A stretch of 64,000 bases of DNA from Streptomyces sp. YPW6 (GTDB taxonomy: Bacteria > Actinomycetota > Actinomycetes > Streptomycetales > Streptomycetaceae). The notes beneath the pieces are model-generated. The model did no database searches. It was not told the origin of the DNA and saw only the letters and a list, made by a program, of their open reading frames with translations. The stretch covers positions 868,001 to 932,000 of the forward strand of contig NZ_CP076457.1 of assembly GCF_018866325.1 (NCBI RefSeq). The letters run 5' to 3'. Shown here piece by piece: positions 1 through 9,692 of this stretch (position 1 is its first letter; every line of letters begins with the position of its first letter). The translations under genes and the position numbers were made by a program.

Positions 1-1
1 C

Positions 2-142
2 GACGAGACGAACGCGGCGCTCACCCGGGCCGGGGCTCGGATCGTCGCGGGCCCGCTGTCGACCCCGGCGGGCCGCAATCTGATCGCCCTGCACCCGGAC
101 GGCTCCATCTTCGAGTACGTGGACCGCAACGTCACCGCCTGA
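2..142 (+). CDS. VOC (glyoxalase/bleomycin-resistance-like) protein, C-terminal fragment
   Basis: Only the last 46 codons are inside the window; the start lies upstream. The frame reads to a TGA at 140-142. The visible end contains GPLSTPAGRNL, then HPDGSIFEYVDR. This resembles the last strand pair of vicinal-oxygen-chelate proteins, where a metal-binding Glu sits in a 'DPDGN.iEl' setting; here the Glu is in FEYVDR. The substrate cannot be inferred. It ends about 400 bp before crtY on the same strand and is probably not part of the carotenoid operon. The family call is moderate because the first half is missing. Confidence 0.55.
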   Translation, partial: DETNAALTRAGARIVAGPLSTPAGRNLIALHPDGSIFEYVDRNVTA

Positions 143-540
143 ACCGGACGACCCGCTGATCGACGCCGAACGACCCTCCTCGTCCGTCTCACGGGCGGTC
201 AGCGGGCGACGCGCCCGCAGCCGGTCCGCTTCCCGCGCACCGATCGAACAGAACGCCTGAGCGCCCCGGAGAGCGGCTTCGGGGTCGGACGAGCACCGGC
301 AGACCGGCACCGGGACCGAGCAGTGCCGAGGCCGCCCTCACCGGGAGGACCCTGGCCGCGAGGGACCGCGGTGAACCGCGGTGACCTCATCACGGTGCTC
401 CGTCGACAGTTGCAACCGGGCGAAGTACTCCTCTTCCGGGCGTGTCGTGCTGCGCGGCACCCGCGTCCGACTGTGTATGTCTTGCGTGGGTAAGCGGATG
501 CGGATGCGGGCGTGGCCCGATGTCCGCCGGGAGGGGTGCC
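143..540. other. Intergenic region upstream of crtY
   Basis: 398 bp with no gene I can support. Long reading frames cross it on both strands, but they lack ribosome binding sites and family features. It should hold the crtY promoter. The notable element is a pair of identical 8-bp palindromes at 365-382, listed separately. No convincing -35/-10 pair was found. Confidence 0.5.
365..382. promoter_or_regulatory. Two tandem ACCGCGGT palindromes, possible operator for crtYTU
   Basis: ACCGCGGT, a perfect palindrome, occurs at 365-372 and again at 375-382. The spacing is 10 bp, one helical turn, so both copies face the same side of the DNA. They lie about 160 bp upstream of the chosen crtY start. 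Such an arrangement suits a dimeric regulator binding twice, but short GC palindromes also arise by chance in this genome. Role is inference only. Confidence 0.3.
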
Positions 541-1779
541 GTGCCAGCTGATGTGACCGCCGTCGATGCGGTCATCGTCGGGGCCGGGGCGGCCGGTCTG
601 AGCCTGGCTCACCATCTGTGCGCGCCGGGCGGCCGCCCCCTGTCCGTGGTCCTCGTCGACGCGCCGCCCGGTCGCCTGAGTCCACCGCGGCGGACCTGGT
701 GCTTCTGGGAGCCCGAGCCAGGGCCCTACGACGCGTCGCTGGCAGCCTCCTGGTCCCGGCTGCGGGTGCGCACCGCCGACGGGGGGTCCGTGGTGGCCCG
801 GCTGCCGCGGCTGCGCTACAAGATGCTCCGTTCCGACGACTTCGAGGCCCTCGTGCTCCGGCGGCTCTCCCGCGCACCCGGGGTGCGCCGGATGACAGCC
901 ACGGTGCACTCGGTCCGCGACCTGCCCGGCGGCGGGGCCGAGGTCCTCGTCCGGGACGGCTCCGGAGAACGCCCCCTGGTCCGTGGCCGGTACGTCTTCG
1001 ACTCCCGGCCGCCCCCGGTTCTGCCGCCCGCCCGCACCACCCTGCTCCAGCACTTCTCCGGCTGGTTCGTCAGGACCGAACGGCCGGTGTTCGACCCGGC
1101 CGTGCCGGATCTGATGGACTTCCGCACCTCGCAGCCCGAGCGGGGCCTGTCCTTCGGATACGTCCTCCCGCTCGATCCGCACACCGCGCTCGTCGAGTAC
1201 ACGGAGTTCTCCCCCGCGCCGCTGACCTCCGACGGCTACCGACAAGCCCTGGACCGGTACACCCAGGACGTCCTCGGCCTGGGAACGTTCGAGGTGACGG
1301 CGCGTGAGCACGGTGTCATCCCCATGACCGACGGCCGCTTCCCACGGCGCGTCGGGCGTTCGGTCCACCGGATCGGCACCGCGGGCGGCGCGACCCGCCC
1401 CTCGACGGGATACACCTTCGCCGCAATCCAGCGGCAGAGCCGTGCCGTCGCCGCCCGACTGCGCGCGGGCACGCCCCTGCGGATGCCGCCCGCCCACCGG
1501 CCGCGGGCGCGGGCGATGGACTCGGTGCTGCTGCGGGCACTCCACACCGGAAGGATCAACGGCCCGGACTTCTTCGGCCGCCTCTTCAGCGGCGTGCCCG
1601 CCGAACGGCTGCTCACCTTTCTGGACGGCGGCTCCCGGTGGTACGAGGACCTCCTCATCGGGGTACGCACACCCGTCGCTCCCATGCTGCGGACCGTCGT
1701 CGAACTCCCCTTCGTCCCTCGCCGTCCGCCCCGGCCCCTCCCCCCACCGCCCGCCCGTCCGGAAGAGAGCAGCTCATGA
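541..1779 (+). CDS. crtY: Lycopene beta-cyclase CrtY
   Basis: 412 residues. CrtY closes the ends of lycopene to give beta-carotene at the membrane, using FAD as cofactor. The protein begins with the Rossmann motif VIVGAGAAG (about residues 11-19). It has the RTWCFWE segment typical of bacterial CrtY near residue 52, FDSRP in the middle, and the C-terminal signature GGATRPSTGYTF. The GTG at 541 is chosen because GGGAGG sits 6 bp upstream; the frame is open to 442, with an ATG at 520 as an alternative start. The stop overlaps the next gene (ATGA), so crtY, crtT and crtU are translationally coupled. Confidence is high from motif order and cluster context. Confidence 0.93.
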   Translation: MPADVTAVDAVIVGAGAAGLSLAHHLCAPGGRPLSVVLVDAPPGRLSPPRRTWCFWEPEPGPYDASLAASWSRLRVRTADGGSVVARLPRLRYKMLRSDDFEALVLRRLSRAPGVRRMTATVHSVRDLPGGGAEVLVRDGSGERPLVRGRYVFDSRPPPVLPPARTTLLQHFSGWFVRTERPVFDPAVPDLMDFRTSQPERGLSFGYVLPLDPHTALVEYTEFSPAPLTSDGYRQALDRYTQDVLGLGTFEVTAREHGVIPMTDGRFPRRVGRSVHRIGTAGGATRPSTGYTFAAIQRQSRAVAARLRAGTPLRMPPAHRPRARAMDSVLLRALHTGRINGPDFFGRLFSGVPAERLLTFLDGGSRWYEDLLIGVRTPVAPMLRTVVELPFVPRRPPRPLPPPPARPEESSS

Positions 1780-2492
1780 CCCTGTTGCGCGGCGACGCAC
1801 TGTCCGAAGCCTTCGACCGGGGCTCCGCGGCCTACGACCGGCTCGTCGGGGCCAGTCCCGGATACCACGCCCACCTGCACCGCTCCGCGCGACGGCTCGG
1901 CCTGGCGGACGGCGGTGCGGGAATGCGCGTCCTGGACCTGGGGTGCGGTACCGGCGCCTCCACCGAGGCGCTGGCCGCCGCCGCTCCGCTCGCCCGTTTG
2001 ACCGGTGTCGACGCCTCCGCCGGCATGCTGGAGCGGGCGGCGGCCAAACCCCGGCTGACGCACGTCGAGTTCATCCACGCCCCGGCCGAGGCACTGGCCG
2101 GGCGACTGGCGCCCGGCTCCTTCGACGCGGTGTTCGCGGGCTACCTCTTCCGCAACGTCCAGGACGCCGACGCGGTGCTGCGGCTGGTACGCCGCCTGCT
2201 GGTCCCGTCCGGACGGCTCGCCGTGCACGAGTACACGCTCAGCGGATCACCGGTGGACCGGGCCGTCTGGAACGCGGTCTGCTCGACGATCATCCGGCCC
2301 GCGGGACGGCTCACGGGGGACGTGCGGCTGTACCGCCACCTCCAGGAGAGCGTGAACACCTTCGACACGGCTCCGGAGTTCGCCGGGCGGCTACGCGGGG
2401 CCGGATTCGAGGAGGTCCGCGTCCTGCCGCTGCCCGGCTGGCAGACGGGCATCACGCACACCTTCCTCGGTCGCGCAGCGCGGGAGGCGTGA
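1776..2492 (+). CDS. crtT: SAM-dependent methyltransferase CrtT of the carotenoid cluster
   Basis: 238 residues; a class I SAM methyltransferase with motif I VLDLGCGTG at about residues 52-60, a following acidic residue in GVDAS, and the motif III region SGRLAVHEY. Its ATG overlaps the crtY stop (ATGA), and its own TGA overlaps the crtU start. Streptomycete isorenieratene clusters carry a methyltransferase gene called crtT in exactly this position, between crtY and crtU, but its substrate has not been clearly settled to my knowledge. A role in carotenoid modification is inferred from the operon. It could instead be a ubiquinone/menaquinone-type methyltransferase recruited to the operon. Confidence 0.82.
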   Translation: MTLLRGDALSEAFDRGSAAYDRLVGASPGYHAHLHRSARRLGLADGGAGMRVLDLGCGTGASTEALAAAAPLARLTGVDASAGMLERAAAKPRLTHVEFIHAPAEALAGRLAPGSFDAVFAGYLFRNVQDADAVLRLVRRLLVPSGRLAVHEYTLSGSPVDRAVWNAVCSTIIRPAGRLTGDVRLYRHLQESVNTFDTAPEFAGRLRGAGFEEVRVLPLPGWQTGITHTFLGRAAREA

Positions 2493-4045
2493 TGGCGCCG
2501 AGGCGGAACGGCACGGGCAGCCGCCACGGACGGGACCGGCGGGCCGCCGTGGTGCACGCTCCCGGCGGCCGCGCCCGCTTCACCGGCGATGCCCCCACCG
2601 CCGCGGTCGTCGGCGGAGGCATCGCCGGGATCGCCGCGGCAACCGGACTGGCCGAGCGAGGCGTGCGCGTCACCCTCTACGAGAGCGAGCCGCAGCTCGG
2701 CGGGCGGCTGGCGGGGTGGCCCACCCGACTCGCGGACGGCTCGACCGTCACCATGAGCCGTGGCTTCCACGCCTTCTTCCGGCAGTACTACAACCTGCGC
2801 GGGCTCCTGCGCCGCGTGGACCCCGGGCTCGGCTCGCTGACCCCGCTGCCCGACTACCCGCTGCGGCACAGCTCCGGACTGCACGACAGCTTCGCCCGTG
2901 TCCCGCGCACCCCGCCCCTGAGCGCTCTCGGATTCGTCGCGCTCAGCCCGACCTTCGGCGCGCGCGATCTGGCCAGGATGAATCCGCGCGCCGCACTGCC
3001 GCTGCTGGACGTACGGGTGCCCGAGGTCTACGAGCGGCTCGACGACATCAGCGCCCACGACTTCCTCACCCGCATCCGCTTCCCACCGGCCGCCCACCAC
3101 CTGGCCTTCGAGGTCTTCTCCCGGAGCTTCTTCGCCGACCCGCGCGAACTGTCCGCCGCGGAGCTGGTCCTGATGTTCCACATCTACTTTCTCGGCTCCA
3201 GCGAGGGCCTGCTCTTCGATGTCCCCGCCGAGCCTTTCCCCACCGCCCTGTGGGACCCGCTGGGCGGATATCTGGAAAGCCACGGCGTGACCGTGCTCAC
3301 CAGCACCCCCGTCCGGCAGGTGTGCCCGCAGCCCGACGGCGGCCTCAACGTGACCACCGATCAGGACACCGCGCGCTGCGACGCCCTCGTCCTCGCCCTG
3401 GACGGCGCCGGGCTGCGACAGGTGGTGGCCGCGTCCCCTGAGCTGGGCGCCCCGGACTGGCGCGCTCGGATCGGCAGGCTGCGGACCGCCCCGCCGTTCC
3501 TGGTGTCACGGCTCTGGCTGGACCGCCCGGTGGCACCCGGCCGGCCCGGGTTCCTCGGCACCAGCGGCTACGGCCCGCTGGACAACGTGAGTGTCCTGAA
3601 CCGCTGGGAGGGCGAGGCCGCGCGCTGGGCCCGGCGCACCGGCGGATCGGTCGTGGAACTGCACGCCTACGCCGTCTCGCCGGAAGCCGACCGGAGTGCG
3701 GTGCAGGCGGAAGCGGTCCGTCAGCTGCACCGGATCTACCCGGAGACGTCCCGCGCCCGGGTGGTCGACGAGCGCCACGCCTGGCGGGCGGACTGCCCGA
3801 TGTTCCCGGTGGGCGGCTACCGGGACCGACCGGGCGTTCGCAGCCCGGACCCCGCCGTCACGGTGGCCGGCGACCTGGTCCGCACCGGGCTGCCGGTGGC
3901 GCTGATGGAACGCGCGGCCACCAGCGGGTTCCTCGCCGCCAACGCGCACCTGGAGCGGTGGGGCGTACGGGGGCAGACCGTGTGGACGGTGCCGCGCACC
4001 GGGCGGTCCCTGCCTCTGCGGAGGCTCGCGTCGGTCGGCGGCTGA
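2492..4045 (+). CDS. crtU: Isorenieratene synthase / beta-carotene desaturase-methyltransferase CrtU
   Basis: 517 residues, FAD-dependent. CrtU aromatises both beta-ionone rings of beta-carotene with a methyl shift, giving isorenieratene. A dinucleotide-binding motif VVGGGIAGIAAA lies at residues 39-50 and is followed by ESEPQLGGRLAGW (64-76). The SRGFHAFFRQYYNLR segment near residue 85 and a C-terminal flavin-binding region (VTVAGDLVRTGLPVALMERA) fit the CrtU/phytoene-desaturase-like family. The ATG at 2492 overlaps the crtT stop. Downstream, only 39 bp separate it from the convergent Rieske gene. crtU marks the pathway end product as an aromatic carotenoid. Confidence 0.9.
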   Translation: MAPRRNGTGSRHGRDRRAAVVHAPGGRARFTGDAPTAAVVGGGIAGIAAATGLAERGVRVTLYESEPQLGGRLAGWPTRLADGSTVTMSRGFHAFFRQYYNLRGLLRRVDPGLGSLTPLPDYPLRHSSGLHDSFARVPRTPPLSALGFVALSPTFGARDLARMNPRAALPLLDVRVPEVYERLDDISAHDFLTRIRFPPAAHHLAFEVFSRSFFADPRELSAAELVLMFHIYFLGSSEGLLFDVPAEPFPTALWDPLGGYLESHGVTVLTSTPVRQVCPQPDGGLNVTTDQDTARCDALVLALDGAGLRQVVAASPELGAPDWRARIGRLRTAPPFLVSRLWLDRPVAPGRPGFLGTSGYGPLDNVSVLNRWEGEAARWARRTGGSVVELHAYAVSPEADRSAVQAEAVRQLHRIYPETSRARVVDERHAWRADCPMFPVGGYRDRPGVRSPDPAVTVAGDLVRTGLPVALMERAATSGFLAANAHLERWGVRGQTVWTVPRTGRSLPLRRLASVGG

Positions 4046-4084
4046 CGCGCCGGCAGACGGCTGCCCGGCCGGTGCCGCCGGACC

Positions 4085-5089
4085 TCAGCCGGGGAACCGC
4101 CCCTGCGCCCGCAGTTCCCAGCGCCGCTCGGCGTACGCCAGGTCATCGCGCCACAACCGGCCGGCCGAAGCCCGCATCAGCGGGCGCAGGATCGGCGCCG
4201 CCGCACGGGCCACCGCGAATCCACGGCGGTCGGAGGCCGCGACGAGTGCCTCGACGACCGCGGTGCGGGGCCTGCCGCCCTCGTCCGGGGCCAGCGGGGT
4301 GGCATGGGTCTCGACCACGGACCCCGCTCCTTCGCCCTCGATGATGTGCATGACGACGGTGCGCGGCTCGGGCGCGGTGAATCTGGCCAGAACCGGAACG
4401 ACGAGCCGCCCGGCCACTTTGAAGGACACCTCGACCAGAAAGCCGTCGTCGTCCCCGGCATCGTCGCCGGGTGCGTCGGTCACGGTGAGGTCGACGAAGG
4501 AGTAGGGGTGGTACCAGGCGCCGTGCCACGGGTCGAGCCGATTGGCCACCACGTCCTCCGGCTCGCACCGCCCCACCCCGCTGCAGACCGCGTCGACCCC
4601 GTGGCCCGGGGGTGGCCGGTCCGGCACGCGGGGGCGCGCGGTGGGCTGCTCGCCCCCCATGCGGTCGAGCCGCGCCCAGAGCAGGATGCCGTCGTCGAAG
4701 GCGGGACAGGGCTCCCATCCGGCGAACGGCCCGCCGTCCAGAGCGAGACCGTGCCAGTGGCAGACCAGCGTGCCGCAACGCACGGGGCTCTGCCGCAGAG
4801 GAGCCCCGAGGTGGGGGCAGGCTCCGGGGCCGGCGCGCAGCCGGCCGTCTTCGTCGCGCCAGGCGACGATCTCGGTCGAACCGACCGTGATGCCGAGGGC
4901 CTTTCCCGGCGGAAGGTCTCGCGAGGCGCCGATGACGTACCAGTTGCCGGAAGGGCGGCTCTGCGCCCGTTGGAGAGCTCGGGCGATGAGGGAGGGCTTC
5001 GCCGCCCGCCAGGTCGGCTCCTGCCGTTCCCACGGCACGGGTGCGCGCCGCAGTCGCAAGGGAATGCGGCGTCGCGGGGACGCGCTCAC
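4085..5089 (-). CDS. Rieske [2Fe-2S] protein of the carotenoid cluster (DUF5914-type)
   Basis: 334 residues. An N-terminal Rieske domain is clear: C91-P-H93 and C110-H-W-H113, that is C-x-H then C-x2-H 16 residues later, which ligates a [2Fe-2S] cluster. The remaining ~200 residues look like a START/Rieske-oxygenase-like catalytic half, but I could not identify a clear 2-His-1-carboxylate iron site. No signal peptide is visible. It starts with GTG at 5089, overlapping the crtB stop (GTGA), so it is the last gene of crtE-crtI-crtB-Rieske. It occupies the place of crtV in published streptomycete clusters; I do not assign that name. A role as carotenoid oxygenase or electron carrier is inference. 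Confidence 0.8.
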   Translation of the reverse strand: MSASPRRRIPLRLRRAPVPWERQEPTWRAAKPSLIARALQRAQSRPSGNWYVIGASRDLPPGKALGITVGSTEIVAWRDEDGRLRAGPGACPHLGAPLRQSPVRCGTLVCHWHGLALDGGPFAGWEPCPAFDDGILLWARLDRMGGEQPTARPRVPDRPPPGHGVDAVCSGVGRCEPEDVVANRLDPWHGAWYHPYSFVDLTVTDAPGDDAGDDDGFLVEVSFKVAGRLVVPVLARFTAPEPRTVVMHIIEGEGAGSVVETHATPLAPDEGGRPRTAVVEALVAASDRRGFAVARAAAPILRPLMRASAGRLWRDDLAYAERRWELRAQGRFPG

Positions 5090-6102
5090 GCGGCCTCCCG
5101 CCGTACGGGCTCAGTGACGCCCGTGATCGAGGTGGCGGGGCACGGCCCGGGCGCCTGCCGAATCCGGCGCCGGACCGGGGCGCGGGCCGCGAGTGCTCGG
5201 GCCAGCCCGTCCAGCGCGACGGCGGCCCGGCGCCGGCGAGGAACGACAGCGCGGCGGTGCAGGACCGCGAAGCCGTCGGCCTCGACCGCGTCGAGGATTC
5301 CGCTGTAGAGCACGAACGCCGTACGGATGCAGGGCCGTGCCACCGGGTCCAGCATCCCCAGCCCCGGCAGCGCCTGGCGGTAGACAGCCCTCGTGTGGGC
5401 CGCGAACGCCCGGAGCGCGGCGGTGATGCCGGGGTCCCGTGCCCCGGTGCGGCGGCTCCGTTCCAGCCGCGCCCGGTCCACCCCGTGGGCAGCCAGCAGG
5501 TCGGCCGGAACGTAGACCCTGCCCCGGTCGAGGTCCTCGCCCACGTCCCGCAGGAAGTTGGTCAGCTGGAAGGCGACGCCCAGCGCGGCGGCGGGTCCGG
5601 CGGCTTCCTCGTGCCGGACCACGGTGCCGAGCACCGGCAGCATCTGCAGGCCGATCACCGCGGCCGAGCCGTGCATGTAGCCGCCCAGGTCGTCCAGCGA
5701 GGCGTAGCCGGTGACCGTCAGATCGCTGCGCATGGACGCCAGGAAGTCGGCGAAGTGCCGGTGGTCGATGCCGTAGCGGGCGGCCGTGTCGGCGAGCGCC
5801 CGGATCACCGGCTCGGCGCTCTCCCCGCTGTGCAGCCCCTTCTCCAGCTGTGCCTCCAGGGCTGTCAGGGCCGCGGCGCGCTCTGCGGCGGTGGCGGTCG
5901 ACGCGAGGTCGTCCACGATGTCATCGGCCCAGCGGGCGAAGCCGTACAGGGCGTGGACGGCGGGCCGCCGGTCGACGGGCAGCAGCCGCGTCGCGAGGAA
6001 GTAGGTCTTGCCGTGCCGCGCGTTGAGGTCGCGGCAGCGGGTGTAGGCGGCGCGCAGGCCGTGGTCGTGGATACCTGCTGCGTCCAGCTCACGGGCGGTC
6101 AT
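5086..6102 (-). CDS. crtB: Phytoene synthase CrtB
   Basis: 338 residues. CrtB condenses two GGPP molecules to phytoene. Both aspartate-rich substrate/Mg-binding motifs are present: DDIVDD at residues 60-65, and DVGED at 186-190 within [18 protein letters not shown]. The [12 protein letters not shown] region and [12 protein letters not shown] are also typical of squalene/phytoene synthases. The ATG at 6102 overlaps the end of crtI by 4 bp. A much longer frame runs upstream through crtI, but it lacks family features there. The C-terminal ~60 residues are basic and variable. Confidence 0.93.
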   Translation of the reverse strand: MTARELDAAGIHDHGLRAAYTRCRDLNARHGKTYFLATRLLPVDRRPAVHALYGFARWADDIVDDLASTATAAERAAALTALEAQLEKGLHSGESAEPVIRALADTAARYGIDHRHFADFLASMRSDLTVTGYASLDDLGGYMHGSAAVIGLQMLPVLGTVVRHEEAAGPAAALGVAFQLTNFLRDVGEDLDRGRVYVPADLLAAHGVDRARLERSRRTGARDPGITAALRAFAAHTRAVYRQALPGLGMLDPVARPCIRTAFVLYSGILDAVEADGFAVLHRRAVVPRRRRAAVALDGLARALAARAPVRRRIRQAPGPCPATSITGVTEPVRREAA

Positions 6103-7622
6103 ACGGCGGCGCCTCTCGTACGTCGGGGCGGGGCCCCGGGTGCGGGTGGGCCGGTGATCCTCTGCGCGGCCAGCTTCCCGGAGATCAGCACGGTCGGCAC
6201 GCCGACGCCCGGAGTGGTGCCGCCCCCGGCGAGAACGGCGTTGGCGGTGCCCCTCACCAGATTGCGCGGCCGGAAGGGCCCGGTCTGGGGGAAGGTGTGG
6301 GCCACGGCGAACGGCGTACCGGCCGCGTGCCCCTGGGCGGACCAGTCGACGGGGGTGACCAGCCCCTCCTGCTCGATCGCCGCGCCGAGCCCCGGCATGT
6401 CGCGCCGCTCCAGCCACCCGAGCAGCTCGTCCCGGTACCGGGGGCCCAGCTCGCCCCACTCCCGCACGCCGGGCCCGAGCGTGGTGTTCGGGCAGGGCGC
6501 GAGGATGTAGTGGAGGTGCTTGCCGGGCGGGGCGAGGGAGGGATCGGTGGCCGTGGGCCGGGTGATCAGGAGCGAGGGGTCCGACATCAGCTCGCCGGTG
6601 CGGGTGAGCTGATGGAAGGTGCTCTTCCACGCCGCCCCGAAGGAGATGGTGTGGTGGGCGAGATCCGGCCAGGTACGGTCCGTGCCCGCGTGCAGGATCA
6701 CGGCGGACGGTGAGTGCTTCAGCGTCAGCGGACGCCGGGGAGCGCGGCCCAGGAGGCGGTAGCTGACGGGCAGGTCGGGGGTCAGGATCACCGCGTCGCA
6801 CGGGATGCGTTCCCGGTCGGTGACGACCGCGGTGATCCGGTCGCCGGAACGCTCCAGCCGGTTCACCGTCCGCCCGTACCGGAACTCGCCGCCCGCGTCG
6901 GCGGCGGCCCGGGCCAGGGCGGTGGGCAGGGCGTGCATGCCGCCGCGTGGGAAATACACTCCGGCGACCGTGTCCATGTAGGCGATCACCGCATACGCGG
7001 CCAGGGCGCGGGCCGGGGGAACCCCCGCGTACAACGCCTGGAAGGAGAAGACACGGCGCAATCGCTCGTCGGAGACGAAGCGGCCGATCCGGGAGTCGAG
7101 GCGGCCGAACCCGCCGAGGGCGGCGAGCCGCGCGAGGTCGGGGTGCAGCAGTTGGACGGGCGAGTCGAAGTTGGCGTCGATGAAACGGCGCATCTGCACC
7201 TGGTAGAGCCGCTCCAGCCAGCTCCGCAGCCGCCGGTAGCCGAGCGCCTGGCGCGCCCCGGCGAACTGTTCGACGGCGGCCTCCATGGCCGCGCCGTCGG
7301 TGTGCACGTCGAGCTGCGACCCGTCCGCGAACCTGGCCCGGTAGGCGGGGTCCAGCCGGATCAGCTCCAGCCGGTCGGCCATCCGGGCGCCGACGGCGGC
7401 GAAGGCGTCCTCCACCAGGTCCGGCATGGTCAGCACCGTCGGCCCCGTGTCGATGCGGTAGCCGCCCTCCGTCAGAAGACCGGCCCGCCCGCCGGGGAGC
7501 GCGTCCCGTTCGACGACGGTCACCCTGCGACCCGCGCCGAGGAGGTGCAGTGCGGCGGACAGCCCGGACAGCCCTGCGCCGACCACCACCACGTGGTCGA
7601 CCGGCCCCTTGACCGTGATCAC
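6099..7622 (-). CDS. crtI: Phytoene desaturase CrtI
   Basis: 507 residues, FAD-dependent desaturase converting phytoene to lycopene. The N-terminus has [17 protein letters not shown] (11-27) and [11 protein letters not shown] (39-49). The C-terminus carries the bacterial phytoene dehydrogenase signature around [20 protein letters not shown]. The length is normal for CrtI. It starts with GTG at 7622, overlapping the crtE stop (GTGA), and ends overlapping the crtB start, so crtE-I-B-Rieske form one tightly coupled operon. Membrane association through the C-terminal helix is expected from the family. Confidence 0.94.
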   Translation of the reverse strand: MITVKGPVDHVVVVGAGLSGLSAALHLLGAGRRVTVVERDALPGGRAGLLTEGGYRIDTGPTVLTMPDLVEDAFAAVGARMADRLELIRLDPAYRARFADGSQLDVHTDGAAMEAAVEQFAGARQALGYRRLRSWLERLYQVQMRRFIDANFDSPVQLLHPDLARLAALGGFGRLDSRIGRFVSDERLRRVFSFQALYAGVPPARALAAYAVIAYMDTVAGVYFPRGGMHALPTALARAAADAGGEFRYGRTVNRLERSGDRITAVVTDRERIPCDAVILTPDLPVSYRLLGRAPRRPLTLKHSPSAVILHAGTDRTWPDLAHHTISFGAAWKSTFHQLTRTGELMSDPSLLITRPTATDPSLAPPGKHLHYILAPCPNTTLGPGVREWGELGPRYRDELLGWLERRDMPGLGAAIEQEGLVTPVDWSAQGHAAGTPFAVAHTFPQTGPFRPRNLVRGTANAVLAGGGTTPGVGVPTVLISGKLAAQRITGPPAPGAPPRRTRGAAV

Positions 7623-8857
7623 CGTACGTGGCCTCCTTCGGACAGGGTGAGGGTGGGATGCGCCGTACCGGAACGTGGCTCCCGCGGTGCGGTGGCCCGG
7701 GTCCCCGAGACCGCCCGCAGCAGGCCCAGCAGGCGGTCGCTCGCCTGCGGGTCGGTGTCGACGGCCCGGTCCAGTCTTCGCGCGGCCCGCTCGCCCAGGC
7801 GTTCTGCCTTGTCCTCCACCAGAGCACGGGCGCCGACGGCCTCCAGAACGGCGCGTACCTCCGCGAGGCCGTCCTCGTCGAGGTCCGGGTCACCGACGGC
7901 CCGGTCCAGCAGGGCCAGGGCCCGGTGGTCACCCGCTGCGTCGGCGCAGGTACGGGCCATCGCCAGCAGATAGGTCGGCTTGCCCTGGCGGATGTCGTCC
8001 CCGGAGGGCTTGCCGGTCACCGCGGGATCACCGAACACACCGAGCAGGTCGTCCCGCAGCTGAAAGGCCATTCCGGCGTACCGGCTCGCCGAGCACAGGG
8101 CGTCGGTGGTCCACTCGTCCGCACCGGCCAGGGCGGCCCCCAACGCCACGGGCCGCTCCACCGAGTACAGAGCGCTCTTGAGGCGGGCCGTGCGCAGGGC
8201 ACGCGCCGCCGAGGTGCTGCCGTCGATCTGACCGCGCAGGTCCAGGTACTGCCCGGCGACCATCTCACCGCGCATGGCCCGCCACAGCGCCCTCACCGGT
8301 CGTCGCCGCGCGGACGGCAGGAACGTCTCGGCGACCGTGTCGTCCGCCCAGACGAGCGCGAGGTCCCCGGCGAGAACGGCCGCGGAGGCGCCGAACGCCT
8401 CGCCCGCTGCGGAGCCGGCCGCGAGGCCGGCCTCCTCGGCCAGGGCGATGTGGACGGCGCGCCGTCCACGCCTGGTACGCGAACGGTCCATCACGTCGTC
8501 CTGGATGAGGGCGCAGGTCTGGATCAGCTCCAGCCCCACGCCCAGCCGCAACGCGGCCCGGGTCTCGGCCGCACCGCAGGCGCGCATGGCCCACCACAGC
8601 AGACGGGGGCGCAGGCGTTTGCCGCTCCGCAGGGTGAAGTCGGCGACCCGGTGCGCCACGTCGTCGGAGAACTCCGGGTCATGACGGGTCGCTTCGGCGA
8701 CACACTCCCCCAGTACGGACTCGGCCGTCCGTTGGACGGCCGCGACCACATCGTGGTCGACGGCCTGCGCGTCCTGGAGCGGCCGGGGACCGGACAGGCC
8801 GAGGTCAGGTGGCACGGGATCGGCAAACGCGTGGTCCGCGGGGTGCAGACGGCCCAT
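7619..8857 (-). CDS. crtE: Geranylgeranyl diphosphate synthase CrtE
   Basis: 412 residues. It is a trans-prenyltransferase that makes GGPP from FPP/IPP and is the entry enzyme of carotenogenesis. The first Asp-rich motif is DDVMD (residues 120-124, followed by RSRTRRGR). The second is the [13 protein letters not shown] region (265-277). [10 protein letters not shown] at 78-87 binds diphosphate. The ATG at 8857 is preceded by GGAAAG about 8 bp upstream. It is the first gene of the minus-strand crt operon, so its promoter should lie in 8858-9060. The C-terminal 25 residues are a low-complexity extension. Confidence 0.93.
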   Translation of the reverse strand: MGRLHPADHAFADPVPPDLGLSGPRPLQDAQAVDHDVVAAVQRTAESVLGECVAEATRHDPEFSDDVAHRVADFTLRSGKRLRPRLLWWAMRACGAAETRAALRLGVGLELIQTCALIQDDVMDRSRTRRGRRAVHIALAEEAGLAAGSAAGEAFGASAAVLAGDLALVWADDTVAETFLPSARRRPVRALWRAMRGEMVAGQYLDLRGQIDGSTSAARALRTARLKSALYSVERPVALGAALAGADEWTTDALCSASRYAGMAFQLRDDLLGVFGDPAVTGKPSGDDIRQGKPTYLLAMARTCADAAGDHRALALLDRAVGDPDLDEDGLAEVRAVLEAVGARALVEDKAERLGERAARRLDRAVDTDPQASDRLLGLLRAVSGTRATAPREPRSGTAHPTLTLSEGGHVR

Positions 8858-9312
8858 CTCAGGCTCTTTCCGTCAGAGGTGACAACGAACGCCTCGTCAT
8901 CGGCTGTGTCACGTACCCCGCCCGGCCCTCGGCCGTCGAGGCCGCCGCACGGCGGTCCGCGCGGCGCGAGGTCGCCTCTCGGCGAACCGGAGCACGCACA
9001 CGACGTACGGATGACCACTTTCCACCGCTTTGACGACAAAACACTACGATCATCGCGTGGGCCGGTGTCCCGGGCCAGCCGGCCTACACCCTGGCGGGGA
9101 AAGCCCCGTGCGCGACCGCGACGCCGCCCGGGCCTCGGCGTGTCAGGCCGATCAGCGCGGCGGGCTCGTCGTCGCGAACGCCCGGGGCATCCGGGCCGCG
9201 CCTGTGGAGGCGGTGATCGCGGCGGGAATCGGTGCCGCCCTGTGCCTCTGGTCTGCGGTGCTCGGTACGCCTCGCCGGAACCACCGCCGTACGGTCCCCC
9301 GCGGGCGCGTCG
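8858..9312. other. Intergenic region upstream of crtE
   Basis: 455 bp without a supported gene. The part at 9010-9055 is markedly more AT-rich than its surroundings and is the likely promoter/regulatory area of the crtE operon. GTCAGAGGTGAC at 8872-8883 has GTCA/TGAC arms just upstream of the crtE start. A plus-strand frame from a GTG at 9057 to 9362 follows a TACGAT hexamer, as a leaderless gene might, but it has no recognisable product and overlaps the LapA-like gene, so it is not called. No litR/litS-type regulator gene is here. Confidence 0.45.
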
Positions 9313-9552
9313 TCACTTCCCCCGGCGGCGGAAGAGGTAGCCGCCGCAGCCGAGCCCGATGAGGAACATGGCCGCCAGTGCGGCCCACAGGGGCATCGTC
9401 ACCTCGGGGATCAGTACGCGGATGGTGACGTCCCTCGTGTTCACGCAGATGAACACGATGACGAGCACGACCACCACACCGATGGCGATGCGCCCCGGAG
9501 TCAGCCACCCCTGGGCCCGCCCGCTGCCGCTCGATACGTCCTTGGGGCTCAT
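9313..9552 (-). CDS. Small membrane protein, LapA-domain (DUF1049-like)
   Basis: 79 residues with two predicted membrane helices: one around residues 20-40 (IAIGVVVVLVIVFICVNT) and one around 53-72 (LWAALAAMFLIGLGCGGYLF). They are linked by the short segment RDVTIRVLIPEVTMPL and followed by a basic tail RRRGK. This 'N.r.V.v.f.....plw' pattern between two helices is typical of lipopolysaccharide-assembly-protein-A-domain proteins, which are widespread in actinobacteria and mostly uncharacterised there. GAAAGGG lies about 8 bp upstream of the ATG. It reads in the same direction as the upstream S15-like hydrolase gene, 140 bp away. Confidence 0.75.
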   Translation of the reverse strand: MSPKDVSSGSGRAQGWLTPGRIAIGVVVVLVIVFICVNTRDVTIRVLIPEVTMPLWAALAAMFLIGLGCGGYLFRRRGK

Positions 9553-9692
9553 GGTCCGGCCCTTTCGCTCGTTCCTCGCCCGTCCGGCCCGCCGTCGTGC
9601 ACGCGACCGCCCCCCGGGGTCCCAGCATGGGCGGATGCCGGGTCCGGGGGGCGGTGCTGCTGAGCCGTTCGGGTGAACGGGGGGTGCGGACG

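Noticed and set aside
199..1545. 448-residue minus-strand frame opposite crtY, and other long antisense frames such as 9993-11468, 12745-14832 and 24275-26848
   Set aside because: They lie opposite genes with clear motifs, have Arg/Gly/Pro-rich or repetitive composition, and lack ribosome sites. High GC keeps shadow frames open.
9057..9362. Possible leaderless gene after TACGAT upstream of the LapA-like gene
   Set aside because: No family resemblance, low-complexity Arg-rich end, and overlap with the opposite LapA-like gene.
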